This document shows positions 18,141 through 25,806 of a DNA stretch of 64,000 nt, piece by piece. The stretch comes from Pseudomonas sp. RIT288. Lineage in GTDB: Bacteria; Pseudomonadota; Gammaproteobacteria; Pseudomonadales; Pseudomonadaceae. The notes below the pieces were generated by a model that was not told where the DNA came from, did not search any database, and saw only the letters and a program-made list of their open reading frames with translations. Each line of letters begins with the position of its first letter. Position 1 is the first letter of the stretch. The position numbers and the translations under genes are program-made. The stretch spans positions 310,001-374,000 of the forward strand of contig NZ_JFYN01000042.1 in assembly GCF_000631985.1 (NCBI RefSeq), in the 5' to 3' direction.

Positions 18141-19148
18141 TCACTGGACTAGGAAACCGTAGGTAAGAGGATCCGTTTCATCGATGACCCAGTTGGCGAA
18201 GCCGCAGATATGAGCCTTACCGCTCACTTCAGGTATGACCGCGTCCAAAGACCCGACCTTGGTTTCGCTGAGCACGCGGCCTTTGAACACGGTCCCGATG
18301 ATGGACTCGTTGATCAATGCATCGGATGCCGACAACTCGCCGCGCAGATAAAGTTGCGCAACACGGCCCGCCGTGCCCGACCCCGTCGGCGACCGGTCAA
18401 TTGCCCGATCCGCATACACACAGCAATTGGCCTGGGTCGAACCCTCGTGACGCGGATCGCCATACACCATGACGCCGTACACGTCATTGAATTCAGGGAT
18501 TTCAGGATGGATGAAGGGGCCCCGGGCATTAATGGCGGCTTTGATTTCGTAGCCGAACTGGGTGATCGTCGACAGGTCTTTCTCGCGAATGGCAATGTTG
18601 TGTGGCCGGCCATCAACGTAGAAGTAGGTTGCGCCACCGTAGGCGATATCACCGGTCACATTGCCGAATGTGGGCGTGGTTACCGTCACGTCCCGCTCGA
18701 AGATGAATGACGCCACGTTTACAAAACGAACGGCCCCTGTCCGCGTGCCATCCCACTCGACAAACGCCTCGATGAAACCGCAGGGAGCATCGATACCGAC
18801 TCGGGTCTCAGGGGATTTACGCTCGATCCAGCCCAATTCCACAGCAGCAGTTGCCAGCGCAATGACACCGTGACCGCAGTGAGGGCTATAGCCCATGTTG
18901 TTGAGGAAAATAATGCCGAAATCGGCGTCTTCACTCACAGGCTCGGTTAAAAACCCACCATACAGATCCTTGTGGCCACGAGGCTCGAGCATCAAGGCTC
19001 GTCGATAATGGTCGGCGTTGCTTTGCAGCCAGGCGCTGCGCTCGACGATGGTCGCGCCAGGCACTTTGGGAAGTCCCTGGGTAACGAGCCGGAATGTTTC
19101 CCCGCTCGTATGCAGCTCAATCGTGGCAAATGAACGTTCGTACTGCAT
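18141..19148 (-). CDS. Proline racemase family, trans-3-hydroxy-L-proline dehydratase type
   Basis: This 335-residue protein of the proline racemase superfamily keeps the first catalytic cysteine (Cys91 in PHCGHG). It has threonine at the second site (Thr255 in DRSPTGSGT), where racemases and 4-hydroxyproline epimerases have cysteine. In characterised members the Cys/Thr pair marks trans-3-hydroxy-L-proline dehydratase, which yields delta-1-pyrroline-2-carboxylate. The exact substrate here is inferred. Two candidate reductases for that product lie in the same regulon. GGAGAATAGG precedes the ATG, and a palindromic GntR-type site lies about 65 bases upstream. Probably transcribed separately from the importer operon just downstream. 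Confidence 0.85.
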   Translation of the reverse strand: MQYERSFATIELHTSGETFRLVTQGLPKVPGATIVERSAWLQSNADHYRRALMLEPRGHKDLYGGFLTEPVSEDADFGIIFLNNMGYSPHCGHGVIALATAAVELGWIERKSPETRVGIDAPCGFIEAFVEWDGTRTGAVRFVNVASFIFERDVTVTTPTFGNVTGDIAYGGATYFYVDGRPHNIAIREKDLSTITQFGYEIKAAINARGPFIHPEIPEFNDVYGVMVYGDPRHEGSTQANCCVYADRAIDRSPTGSGTAGRVAQLYLRGELSASDALINESIIGTVFKGRVLSETKVGSLDAVIPEVSGKAHICGFANWVIDETDPLTYGFLVQ

Positions 19149-19212
19149 TCCTATTCTCCATATCTCAGGGTTGCGAAAGCTGACAATGCCTTGGACGAGG
19201 CATCTTTTTGGC

Positions 19213-19226
19213 TATGGTATACGATA
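19213..19226. promoter_or_regulatory. Predicted GntR operator, site 2 (dehydratase)
   Basis: TATGGTATACGATA differs from the palindrome TATCGTATACGATA at one position. It lies about 65 bases upstream of the dehydratase start codon in the divergent intergenic region. Confidence 0.72.
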
Positions 19227-19349
19227 AACGATGAACGTCAACTGTCAAAAAGGCCCTTCAACGCCGGAAAAACAGGACAGGAATTACAGGAAGGTCCAGG
19301 AAGGAAAAAACGCCGATACAGAGCGGCATGACATTATTGACTTTATAGA

Positions 19350-19363
19350 TACTGTATACGATA
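19350..19363. promoter_or_regulatory. Predicted GntR operator, site 3 (dimethylformamidase-like operon)
   Basis: TACTGTATACGATA matches TATCGTATACGATA at 12 of 14 positions. It ends only 26 bases before the start codon of the gene at 19390, a position that suits repression. Confidence 0.7.
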
Positions 19364-19389
19364 TTTTAAAAAACATCAGGTAGCGAGTC

Positions 19390-21621
19390 ATGACTCATTC
19401 ACACATCGATTTCCCGGCAGTGATTGGCTACGTCACCCCCCTGAGCGCACGGCCCGGGGAACGACTCGATTTCAAAATTTCCTCGACCGATAATCGGGAT
19501 ATCAACGCGAGAGTCGTCAGACTGGACTGCTGCGACCCCAATCCACTTGGCCCAGGACTCAAAAGCACAGAAGTAGATTTCGGCCTGAACCAAAGCTATC
19601 GGGCGACCGAACAACAGACCTGCCTCGGATCATGTGCAATCGGCCCCGTACCCACTCTCCCTGACGAACGAAACCTGATGCTGTCGCTGCTCATCAAACC
19701 CACACTGCTGAGCACCACCGACCAAGTGATTTTTTCGCTGCAGGATGAGACTGGATCGACGGGCTTTGTATTAGCGCTGAACAACGGGACACTGCTTTTA
19801 AAAAGGCTTGGGATGCCCACCCGCCAAGAGGTAGACCTTCATCTGGAAATCAACCGATGGAGCAAGCTGGAAATCTGCTTCGGCTTACAAAAGGTCACTG
19901 TCCGTTCGACACCTCTGAACACTCGAAAAACGGTCGAATCCAGTGCGCTGATGGAGGGGCTTCAAACCACTCTCAAGAACACCGATCACCTGTGTCTCGC
20001 CGCAAGCTGGAGCGGCCATCCCGTCGATTGCTTTAACGGCTCCATAGAAGCGCCCTGCCTGTGCAGCTCTCCGTTTGCCGCGACGACTGATACTGAAGTC
20101 CTCACACGCTGGTCCTTCGCAAAGGACGTTCAGAAGCAAACGGTCGTCGATGACATTGATCCCTCGCGCCATCTCACCTTGATCAACATGCCGATGCGCG
20201 GCGTGCGGTCTTCGGGATGGACCGGCCGAAACATGGACTGGAAAACTGCACCTGACGAATACGCAGCCATCGCCTTCCACGCCGACGACCTGAGTGACTG
20301 CCAATGGAGCACGACTCTGGCGATTCGAGTGCCCGCAGGTGTGCCGTCCGGGGTCTACGGCCTGATCGTCGACAACCCATCAGGCAGCGATACTATCCCC
20401 TTCTATGTTCTGCCTGGCGCAGATTCACCCCGCCGCAAAATCCTTTTTCTGGCGCCCACATTCACCTACATGGCCTACGCGAACCATGCACGCGGAACAT
20501 TCGCAGGCGCGCTACAAAACCGGGTCAGGGAATGGAACGCCTATCCATATAATCCGGATACCGTTGGAGCCTTTGGGTACTCAAACTACAACCGCCACCC
20601 GGATGGTTCAGGGATAACCCTTTCATCCCGACTGCGGCCGATCATGACTATGCGCCCGGGCTATCTGGTCTACCCCGATGAGAATGGCTCGGGTATGCGC
20701 GGCTTCGCATCAGACTCCCACCTGACGGACTGGTTGAAAGCCAAGGGCTTCGAGTTCGATGTCATCACAGATGAAGATCTGGATCGTGAAGGCGTCGATA
20801 CCCTGGCGCACTACGATGTCGTGTTGACCGGCACCCAGCCTGAATATCACACGCGCCGCACACTTGAAGCGCTGATAGCCTATCGAGAAGGCGGCGGAAA
20901 ATTGATGTACCTCGGCGGCAACGGCTTCTATTGGAAAATCGGCCGCGACCCAAGCCACCCGCATATGATCGAGGTGCGCCGAGCGGAAGGCGGCATGCGA
21001 GTTTGGGCCAGCCAGCCTGGCGAGTATTACCACCAGCTCGATGGCGAGTACGGAGGCTTGTGGCGCCGCAACGGCATTGCACCACAACAAATTTCCGGCG
21101 TGGGTTTTACCGCTGAAGGAGCCTTCGAGGGAACGTATTACGTCCGCACCCCCGAATCATTTCGCAGTGAATTGGCCTTTCTGTTCGAGGGTATACCCCC
21201 CGGTCAAAAAATCGGCGACTTCGGCCTTTCGGGAGGCGGCGCTGCCGGCTTCGAAATCGACCAGGTCTGTTCGGACCTGGGAACCCCGGACTTCGTGACA
21301 GTGATAGCCGCCTCCGAAGGTCATGGCCCGACCTTTGAAACCACCTTTGAAGAGCTGCTGCTTCCGGGCGTCTTTGACGGAGGCCCGCGACCTTACGGCG
21401 GAATCCGCTCCAACATCGTCTACGGCATCGACGAAAACGGAGGCGGTTTGTTCTCGGTCGGCTCCATTACGTTTTGTGGGAGCCTGTCGCACAACCATTA
21501 CGACAACAACGTATCGCGCCTGCTGGAAAACTGCCTGCGCAAATTCCTTGCAGCCTCACACATTACTGATGAGGCGCCGCAGTACCCGTATCGCCCCGAC
21601 CTCCATTCAAAAGGTGATTGA
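19390..21621 (+). CDS. N,N-dimethylformamidase large-subunit-like hydrolase
   Basis: This 743-residue protein resembles the large (beta) subunit of N,N-dimethylformamidase, an iron-dependent amide hydrolase. An N-terminal beta-rich, lectin-like region (to about residue 250) is followed by a catalytic domain with candidate metal-site segments PTFTYMAYANHARG (about 355-370) and HMIEVRR (525-531). The length is close to that of the known enzyme (about 760). The small alpha subunit found with true dimethylformamidase is not encoded nearby. The gene opens an operon with an imine reductase gene four bases downstream, and a GntR-type palindrome sits just upstream. The substrate is unknown; I infer cleavage of an amide of the imino acid handled by its neighbours. 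Confidence 0.8.
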   Translation: MTHSHIDFPAVIGYVTPLSARPGERLDFKISSTDNRDINARVVRLDCCDPNPLGPGLKSTEVDFGLNQSYRATEQQTCLGSCAIGPVPTLPDERNLMLSLLIKPTLLSTTDQVIFSLQDETGSTGFVLALNNGTLLLKRLGMPTRQEVDLHLEINRWSKLEICFGLQKVTVRSTPLNTRKTVESSALMEGLQTTLKNTDHLCLAASWSGHPVDCFNGSIEAPCLCSSPFAATTDTEVLTRWSFAKDVQKQTVVDDIDPSRHLTLINMPMRGVRSSGWTGRNMDWKTAPDEYAAIAFHADDLSDCQWSTTLAIRVPAGVPSGVYGLIVDNPSGSDTIPFYVLPGADSPRRKILFLAPTFTYMAYANHARGTFAGALQNRVREWNAYPYNPDTVGAFGYSNYNRHPDGSGITLSSRLRPIMTMRPGYLVYPDENGSGMRGFASDSHLTDWLKAKGFEFDVITDEDLDREGVDTLAHYDVVLTGTQPEYHTRRTLEALIAYREGGGKLMYLGGNGFYWKIGRDPSHPHMIEVRRAEGGMRVWASQPGEYYHQLDGEYGGLWRRNGIAPQQISGVGFTAEGAFEGTYYVRTPESFRSELAFLFEGIPPGQKIGDFGLSGGGAAGFEIDQVCSDLGTPDFVTVIAASEGHGPTFETTFEELLLPGVFDGGPRPYGGIRSNIVYGIDENGGGLFSVGSITFCGSLSHNHYDNNVSRLLENCLRKFLAASHITDEAPQYPYRPDLHSKGD

Positions 21622-21625
21622 CGCT

Positions 21626-22666
21626 ATGACGGACGAACAACGCTTGGTGCGCAAGGACTTCGACGAACTGACGGAGCTGTTGAAGGATGTCTTCATACGC
21701 AATGGAACGTCTGCGTTCGTCGCTGACATCCTGGCCACCAATTGTGCAGGCTGTGAGCGAGATGGCGCCCTTAGTCACGGCATATTCCGCATGCCCGGTT
21801 ATGTGGCCTCGCTGAAGACCGGCTGGGTGGATGGGCAAGCCGAACCCGAGGTGGAGGCTGTTAGCCCCTCATTCATCCGCATCGATGCCCGGAACGGGTT
21901 CGCCCAGCCAGCCCTGGCCGCAGCCGCGGGTGCCATTGATGAAGCAATCGAGCGCACCGGCGTGGTCGTCGTTGCCATCCGCAACTCCCATCACTTCAGC
22001 GCACTCTGGCCGGACGTTGAACCGTTTGCTCGCAGAGGACTGGTCGCGATCAGCTTCGTCAACGGCCTGGCCAATGTCGTCCCGCACGGCGGACACACTG
22101 CGGTTTTCGGCACCAATCCTATTGCCTTTGCGGTGCCGATAGCCGACGGCGATCCGATTGTGGTGGATCAGGCAACCAGCGTCATAGCCAACGGTGAAGT
22201 CCGGCTTCATGCGTTAGACAACCGGCCACTTGCTCCCGACGTCGGGGTCGACAGCTCAGGTGCAGCCACCACCGACCCGCATGCGGTGCTGGCCGGCGGC
22301 GCGCTGAATACATTCGGCGGCTACAAGGGCTCCTCGATTGCACTCATGGTCGAATTGCTGGCAGGCGCATTGACCGGGGGGCAATTATCGTTCGAGAACG
22401 ATTTCGGCCATTGCGTTGGCGCGCAGACTCCCAAGGCCGGACAGCTGTTGATCGTTATCGATCCGGATCGCGGTAGCTCAACCTGCTTCAGTCAGCGCGC
22501 GGCAATACTCTGCAAGCAACTGATCGACGCCGGACAGGAGCGCTTGCCGGGTGAGCGTCGCTACAAGAACCGAAACGCCGCGCAAACCCTCGGCATCCCG
22601 CTTGAAAATGAGGCCTTGGCGAACTTGCATCATTTGGCCACGCGCAGCCCCACGCCCGCACCGTGA
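21626..22666 (+). CDS. Ldh family oxidoreductase, probable delta-1-pyrroline-2-carboxylate reductase
   Basis: About 346 residues of the malate/L-lactate dehydrogenase (Ldh2) superfamily: the catalytic histidine region NSHHFSALW (His122), VVPHGGHTAVFGTNPIAF, and the glycine-rich FGGYKGSS. In pseudomonads this family includes DpkA-type reductases that use NADPH to reduce delta-1-piperideine- and delta-1-pyrroline-2-carboxylate to pipecolate and proline. That fits the dehydratase encoded nearby. The ATG at 21626 follows the upstream stop by four bases with AAGGTG ahead; the frame is open much further upstream inside the neighbour, but that would be an overlap artefact. Confidence 0.87.
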   Translation: MTDEQRLVRKDFDELTELLKDVFIRNGTSAFVADILATNCAGCERDGALSHGIFRMPGYVASLKTGWVDGQAEPEVEAVSPSFIRIDARNGFAQPALAAAAGAIDEAIERTGVVVVAIRNSHHFSALWPDVEPFARRGLVAISFVNGLANVVPHGGHTAVFGTNPIAFAVPIADGDPIVVDQATSVIANGEVRLHALDNRPLAPDVGVDSSGAATTDPHAVLAGGALNTFGGYKGSSIALMVELLAGALTGGQLSFENDFGHCVGAQTPKAGQLLIVIDPDRGSSTCFSQRAAILCKQLIDAGQERLPGERRYKNRNAAQTLGIPLENEALANLHHLATRSPTPAP

Positions 22667-22719
22667 TTCTCACCACAGACACCTTCGACCCACCTCACAA
22701 GCACTGCTCTGGAACAGAC

Positions 22720-23160
22720 ATGAACGACCTATCGCGCGACACCGAAAAGCTTCAATTCCATCGATCGTTGACCCCTTCCCACATCGATCAACTGACCGCG
22801 CTTTTTCAAACCGAATGGTGGACCAAGGGGCGCAACAAAGCAGACGTGGAAAAGATGCTGCAATCGGGCGGCCCCCTCTTCGCTTTCATCGACCCGCACC
22901 ACGACGAACTCGTCGCGTTCGCCCGGGCGATGACCGACGGTGTCTATAAAGCGATGATCTTCGACATCATCGTGAAGGAGACGTGGCGCGGGACGGGCCT
23001 GGGTGGTGTATTGATGAACACCGTGCTGAACGACCCAGCGCTGGTCGACATCAAACATCGCGAACTCTACTGCCTGGATAACATGGTTCCGTTCTATGAA
23101 AAATGGGGCTTTGCCACCGTAGCGGCCGGCCTGAACTTCATGCGCAAGGCAGAGATATAA
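22720..23160 (+). CDS. GNAT family N-acetyltransferase
   Basis: This 146-residue protein has the GNAT acetyl-CoA loop RGTGLGG and the C-terminal VPFYEKWGF motif. It is third in the operon that begins with the dimethylformamidase-like gene, 53 bases after the reductase gene. It may acetylate an amine released in the pathway or protect against an amino acid analogue; this is inference. The ATG at 22720 has GGAA upstream; a GTG at 22663 overlapping the previous stop is an alternative. Confidence 0.85.
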   Translation: MNDLSRDTEKLQFHRSLTPSHIDQLTALFQTEWWTKGRNKADVEKMLQSGGPLFAFIDPHHDELVAFARAMTDGVYKAMIFDIIVKETWRGTGLGGVLMNTVLNDPALVDIKHRELYCLDNMVPFYEKWGFATVAAGLNFMRKAEI

Positions 23161-23180
23161 CCAGCGTCGGCCGCCTACCG

Positions 23181-24226
23181 TCACGGAAAAAAACGAGCGG
23201 CGCTGAAGGGCTCCAGGTTCTTCGCAGGCACGCGACCGGCGACCATCTGTGCGATGAGTCGTCCGGTCGTGGCGCCCAATGTCAGGCCGAGCTGTCCATG
23301 ACCAAACGCCAAGAACACATTCGATAACCGGGTACTGCGATCGATCACCGGCTTGGTGTCGGGCAGATATGGGCGGTAGCCAACACCGTATTCGAAGTTA
23401 GCCATTTGCGGTCGGGGAAGGATCTTTCGCGCTTTCTCAAGAATGATGTCGGTGCGCTTGAAGTTCGGCTCGGCATTGGGCCGGGCAAACTCCATAGTGC
23501 CAGCGATTTGCAGGCCGCGGGTCATGGGGCTTAAGCAGAACCCACCATCAGGCAATGTTACGGAGTGGTGTATTGTCACCTCTGGTGTCGGCAAAAGCAC
23601 TTGATACCCGGCGATCCCAGCCAGTGGGATCTTTACGCCAAGCTGATGAAGAAACGCTCGCGAACCGAGACCTGCCGCAATCACCACATGATCCGCTGCG
23701 TAGCGCACACCGTTGTTGAGTGTGACGCCACTGGCATGATCGACCACCTCATCCAGTCGTTTGACCTGACCGCGTCCCCGAACGCCGCCCTGATCGATAA
23801 AGCTTCGTGTCAGCGCTGCAATGAAACCTTCGGTGTCGCTGACCGAACACCAGTCGGGGAACAACAAGCCATGACTGAATGTACCGGCCAACGCCGGTTC
23901 AAGATCGGCTATCGCGGCGGCATCGAGTACTTCTGCCTTGAAGCCCAGGGCCGTGCGAAACGCCAAATGGGGACGTTCCTGATCCATGCCTGCGGCGGAC
24001 TCGAACAACTTGATGACCGGTTTTTCGCACAGCAGTGCCTGCTCGGTACAGCCCTGCAGCAGCAGCGCATAATCAGCGTGGACATGATGAGTAAGGCTAT
24101 CAATATCACCGCATAACCTTCCCTCTGCAGATACAGGGCGCAACACCCCCCCACCATTCCCCCACCAACAACAATGACCCTTTCGGAAAATAGACGAGGG
24201 GACTCAGAAGAATGAACAGGCGCCAT
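23181..24226 (-). pseudogene. FAD-dependent D-amino acid dehydrogenase (DadA-like), internally deleted and frameshifted
   Basis: The N-terminal part starts at 24226 behind a near-perfect AAAGGAGGG and encodes the FAD-binding motif VIVVGGGMVGG and ALYLQREGYAVILID. Right after this, near 24100, the frame shifts, and the next DadA-like sequence begins far downstream in the fold (HVHADYALLLQG, then KLFESAAGMD). By comparison with the family about 60-70 residues are missing, and the two halves are in different frames. The C-terminal part, ending VAGRVPAKNLEPF, is intact. An intact enzyme would oxidise a D-amino or imino acid at the membrane. The gene lies behind a GntR-type palindrome (24271-24284), so it belonged to the regulon. 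Confidence 0.75.
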
Positions 24227-24270
24227 GTATCCCTCCTTTAAAGGCTACGCTAAATCGAGACCTCTTAAGA

Positions 24271-24284
24271 TATCGTATACCATA
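24271..24284. promoter_or_regulatory. Predicted GntR operator, site 4 (FAD oxidoreductase pseudogene)
   Basis: TATCGTATACCATA differs from TATCGTATACGATA at one position. It lies 45 bases upstream of the start of the broken FAD dehydrogenase gene. Confidence 0.7.
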
Positions 24285-24346
24285 ATGAGCAATGCCAATT
24301 CGCCGTAGCTAGGGCCACGGCGATGCTCGACATATAACGGCTGGTC

Positions 24347-25024
24347 TTATTTACGGATGCTGGTCAGCAACGACTCGCAGGCTTTGGTGATGTGCTGATA
24401 CAGCAACTCGGCGGCTTTATCGGCATCGCCCTTGCGGCACGCGGCGAGAATTTGCCGATGCTCACGATCATCCACCCCGGTGCCACCGGAAAGCGTCAGT
24501 TGAATGCGCAGGTACCGTTCGATTCGGTCATTGACCGAGCGAATGAGGCCCATCAGGAACGGCCGGTTGGCATCTTCATAGAGGCAGGAATGGAACTGCC
24601 AATTGAGTTCCGCCCAGCGCGCCACGTTCGTCTCTTGCGCGAATTCATCGCAATACTGTTCGGCTCTCTTGAAGGTCGCTTCGGTCATCAGCGGCACGGA
24701 CAGCTTCAGCGCGCTGGACTCCAGCATCGCCCGGACTTCGAAAATCTGCGCAATTTCCGGCTCTGAAATGCTTTTGACGACAGCCCCCCGGTTGCGTTGA
24801 AACTCGACCAAACCCTCAGCTTCGAGCCGTTTAAGTGCCTCCCGCACCGGAATCTTACTGACATCGAAAAGCTTGGCGACGTCATCCTGGCGAATCGGTT
24901 CGCCTTCGTCAAAATCACCGCTGATAATTGCCTCGCGAATATGGTTGGCGATGATGTCGGACGCCGTTGGCGCGAAACCAAGTGATGGCAGATCTACAGG
25001 ATTTAGGGGCAATTTGAACTCCAC
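24347..25024 (-). CDS. GntR family transcriptional regulator, FCD (FadR/VanR) type
   Basis: This 225-residue regulator has an N-terminal winged helix (DDVAKLFDVSKIPVREALKR, wing LVEFQRNRGAVV) and an all-helical FCD ligand-binding domain with the histidines expected for metal and acid binding (NWQFH, DREHRQIL, YQHITKA). Ligands of this family are usually carboxylates. It is the natural reader of the palindromes found at the neighbouring promoters, one of which (25052-25065) lies in front of this gene, implying autoregulation. The start is a GTG at 25024 without a clear ribosome-binding site. Confidence 0.9.
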   Translation of the reverse strand: MEFKLPLNPVDLPSLGFAPTASDIIANHIREAIISGDFDEGEPIRQDDVAKLFDVSKIPVREALKRLEAEGLVEFQRNRGAVVKSISEPEIAQIFEVRAMLESSALKLSVPLMTEATFKRAEQYCDEFAQETNVARWAELNWQFHSCLYEDANRPFLMGLIRSVNDRIERYLRIQLTLSGGTGVDDREHRQILAACRKGDADKAAELLYQHITKACESLLTSIRK

Positions 25025-25051
25025 GTACGCAATCGGAAGGACACGATCAAA

Positions 25052-25065
25052 TAACGTATTCTATA
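25052..25065. promoter_or_regulatory. Predicted GntR operator, site 5 (autoregulation)
   Basis: TAACGTATTCTATA matches TATCGTATACGATA at 11 of 14 positions. It lies 28 bases upstream of the GntR gene start; it is the most degenerate of the six sites. Confidence 0.5.
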
Positions 25066-25165
25066 TCAGATCACAGCTTACCATTGGCCGATCTGTCAGC
25101 TGACGCCACCTCGCCTAAGGGTGGCTATGGCTGATCGGCTCCTAAAACACGGTTGACATTACCAT

Positions 25166-25179
25166 TTGCGTATACGATA
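25166..25179. promoter_or_regulatory. Predicted GntR operator, site 6 (tautomerase/OCD-like unit)
   Basis: TTGCGTATACGATA matches TATCGTATACGATA at 12 of 14 positions, with a TTGACA-like hexamer at 25153-25158 just before it. It faces the plus-strand genes that begin with a short reading frame at 25272 and the tautomerase at 25509. Confidence 0.65.
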
Positions 25180-25271
25180 TTCAATGAACGGTTTGGCTTA
25201 CCCGATGCCTTGCATCGCGCTGCATAACCTGCGCTACACCCCAATTCAAAAAACAACAAGAGAAGCTCTGC

Positions 25272-25445
25272 ATGCAAAACCAGAAAAAAACCGCTGACGA
25301 TAAATTGCAGAGATACGGAGGCATTAACCGAGTCGGCGGGCATCAGCAGCACGCACAGAAAACCGCCAGGCGTGACGACATCAGATCCGTCATCCACGAC
25401 CTGGCGTGGGTCCCCAGCGCCAATGAACACATGCTGATTCTTTGA
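25272..25445 (+). CDS. Possible small protein, 57 residues
   Basis: An open frame of 57 codons beginning MQNQKKTADDKLQRYGG lies between GntR site 6 and the tautomerase gene, in the same direction. AAGAGAAG precedes the ATG. It is polar and histidine-rich, with no recognised family. It may be a leader peptide, a true small gene or chance. Confidence 0.25.
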   Translation: MQNQKKTADDKLQRYGGINRVGGHQQHAQKTARRDDIRSVIHDLAWVPSANEHMLIL

Positions 25446-25508
25446 TACGGGTTTAGCGCAAACCGCGCCTTTGAACCCCGCGGTTCGAACACTCAGGAGA
25501 ACCCTGGA

Positions 25509-25721
25509 ATGCCAATAGTAAAAATTGAAATGCTCGCCGGGCGGAAGGACGAGAAAAAGCACCAACTGGCGCGCGAAATTACTGCTGCCTTCGCCAGAAT
25601 CCTTGGCTCTGCGCCCAAGGACGTGACCATTGTCTTCACGGATGTGGCGACTTCTGACTGGGTGATCCCCGGTGAGCCGCTTAGTGCTTCAGCGACGGTT
25701 TTCCCGCCGCCCCAACGCTGA
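25509..25721 (+). CDS. Tautomerase family protein (4-oxalocrotonate tautomerase-like)
   Basis: This 70-residue protein starts MPIVKIEMLAGR, so Pro1 becomes the catalytic N-terminal base after removal of methionine, as in 4-oxalocrotonate tautomerases and related dehalogenases or hydratases. Family-typical segments are EITAAFARILG and VTIVFTDV. It could interconvert enol/enamine and keto/imine forms of a pathway intermediate, for example the product of the dehydratase; this is inference. CAGGAGA lies about 11 bases before the ATG. It is followed on the same strand by the OCD-like gene. Confidence 0.85.
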   Translation: MPIVKIEMLAGRKDEKKHQLAREITAAFARILGSAPKDVTIVFTDVATSDWVIPGEPLSASATVFPPPQR

Positions 25722-25806
25722 AATCGATCATCAAATGGCAGCTTCGATTGCTGAACACCAATCCCGCAGCGCGCCATTTTCTCTCCTCCAATGTCGAGTG
25801 TCTCTC

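Noticed and set aside
22551..22949. Plus-strand open frame of 132 codons bridging the reductase and GNAT genes
   Set aside because: It lies in a different frame from both genes, is Arg/Pro/His-rich and has no ribosome-binding site; it is a shadow of high-G+C coding sequence.
24150..24157. Run of seven C in the FAD dehydrogenase gene as the cause of the frameshift
   Set aside because: The reading frame is correct through the run into ALYLQREGYAV; the break comes later together with a missing segment, so a homopolymer error is not the explanation.
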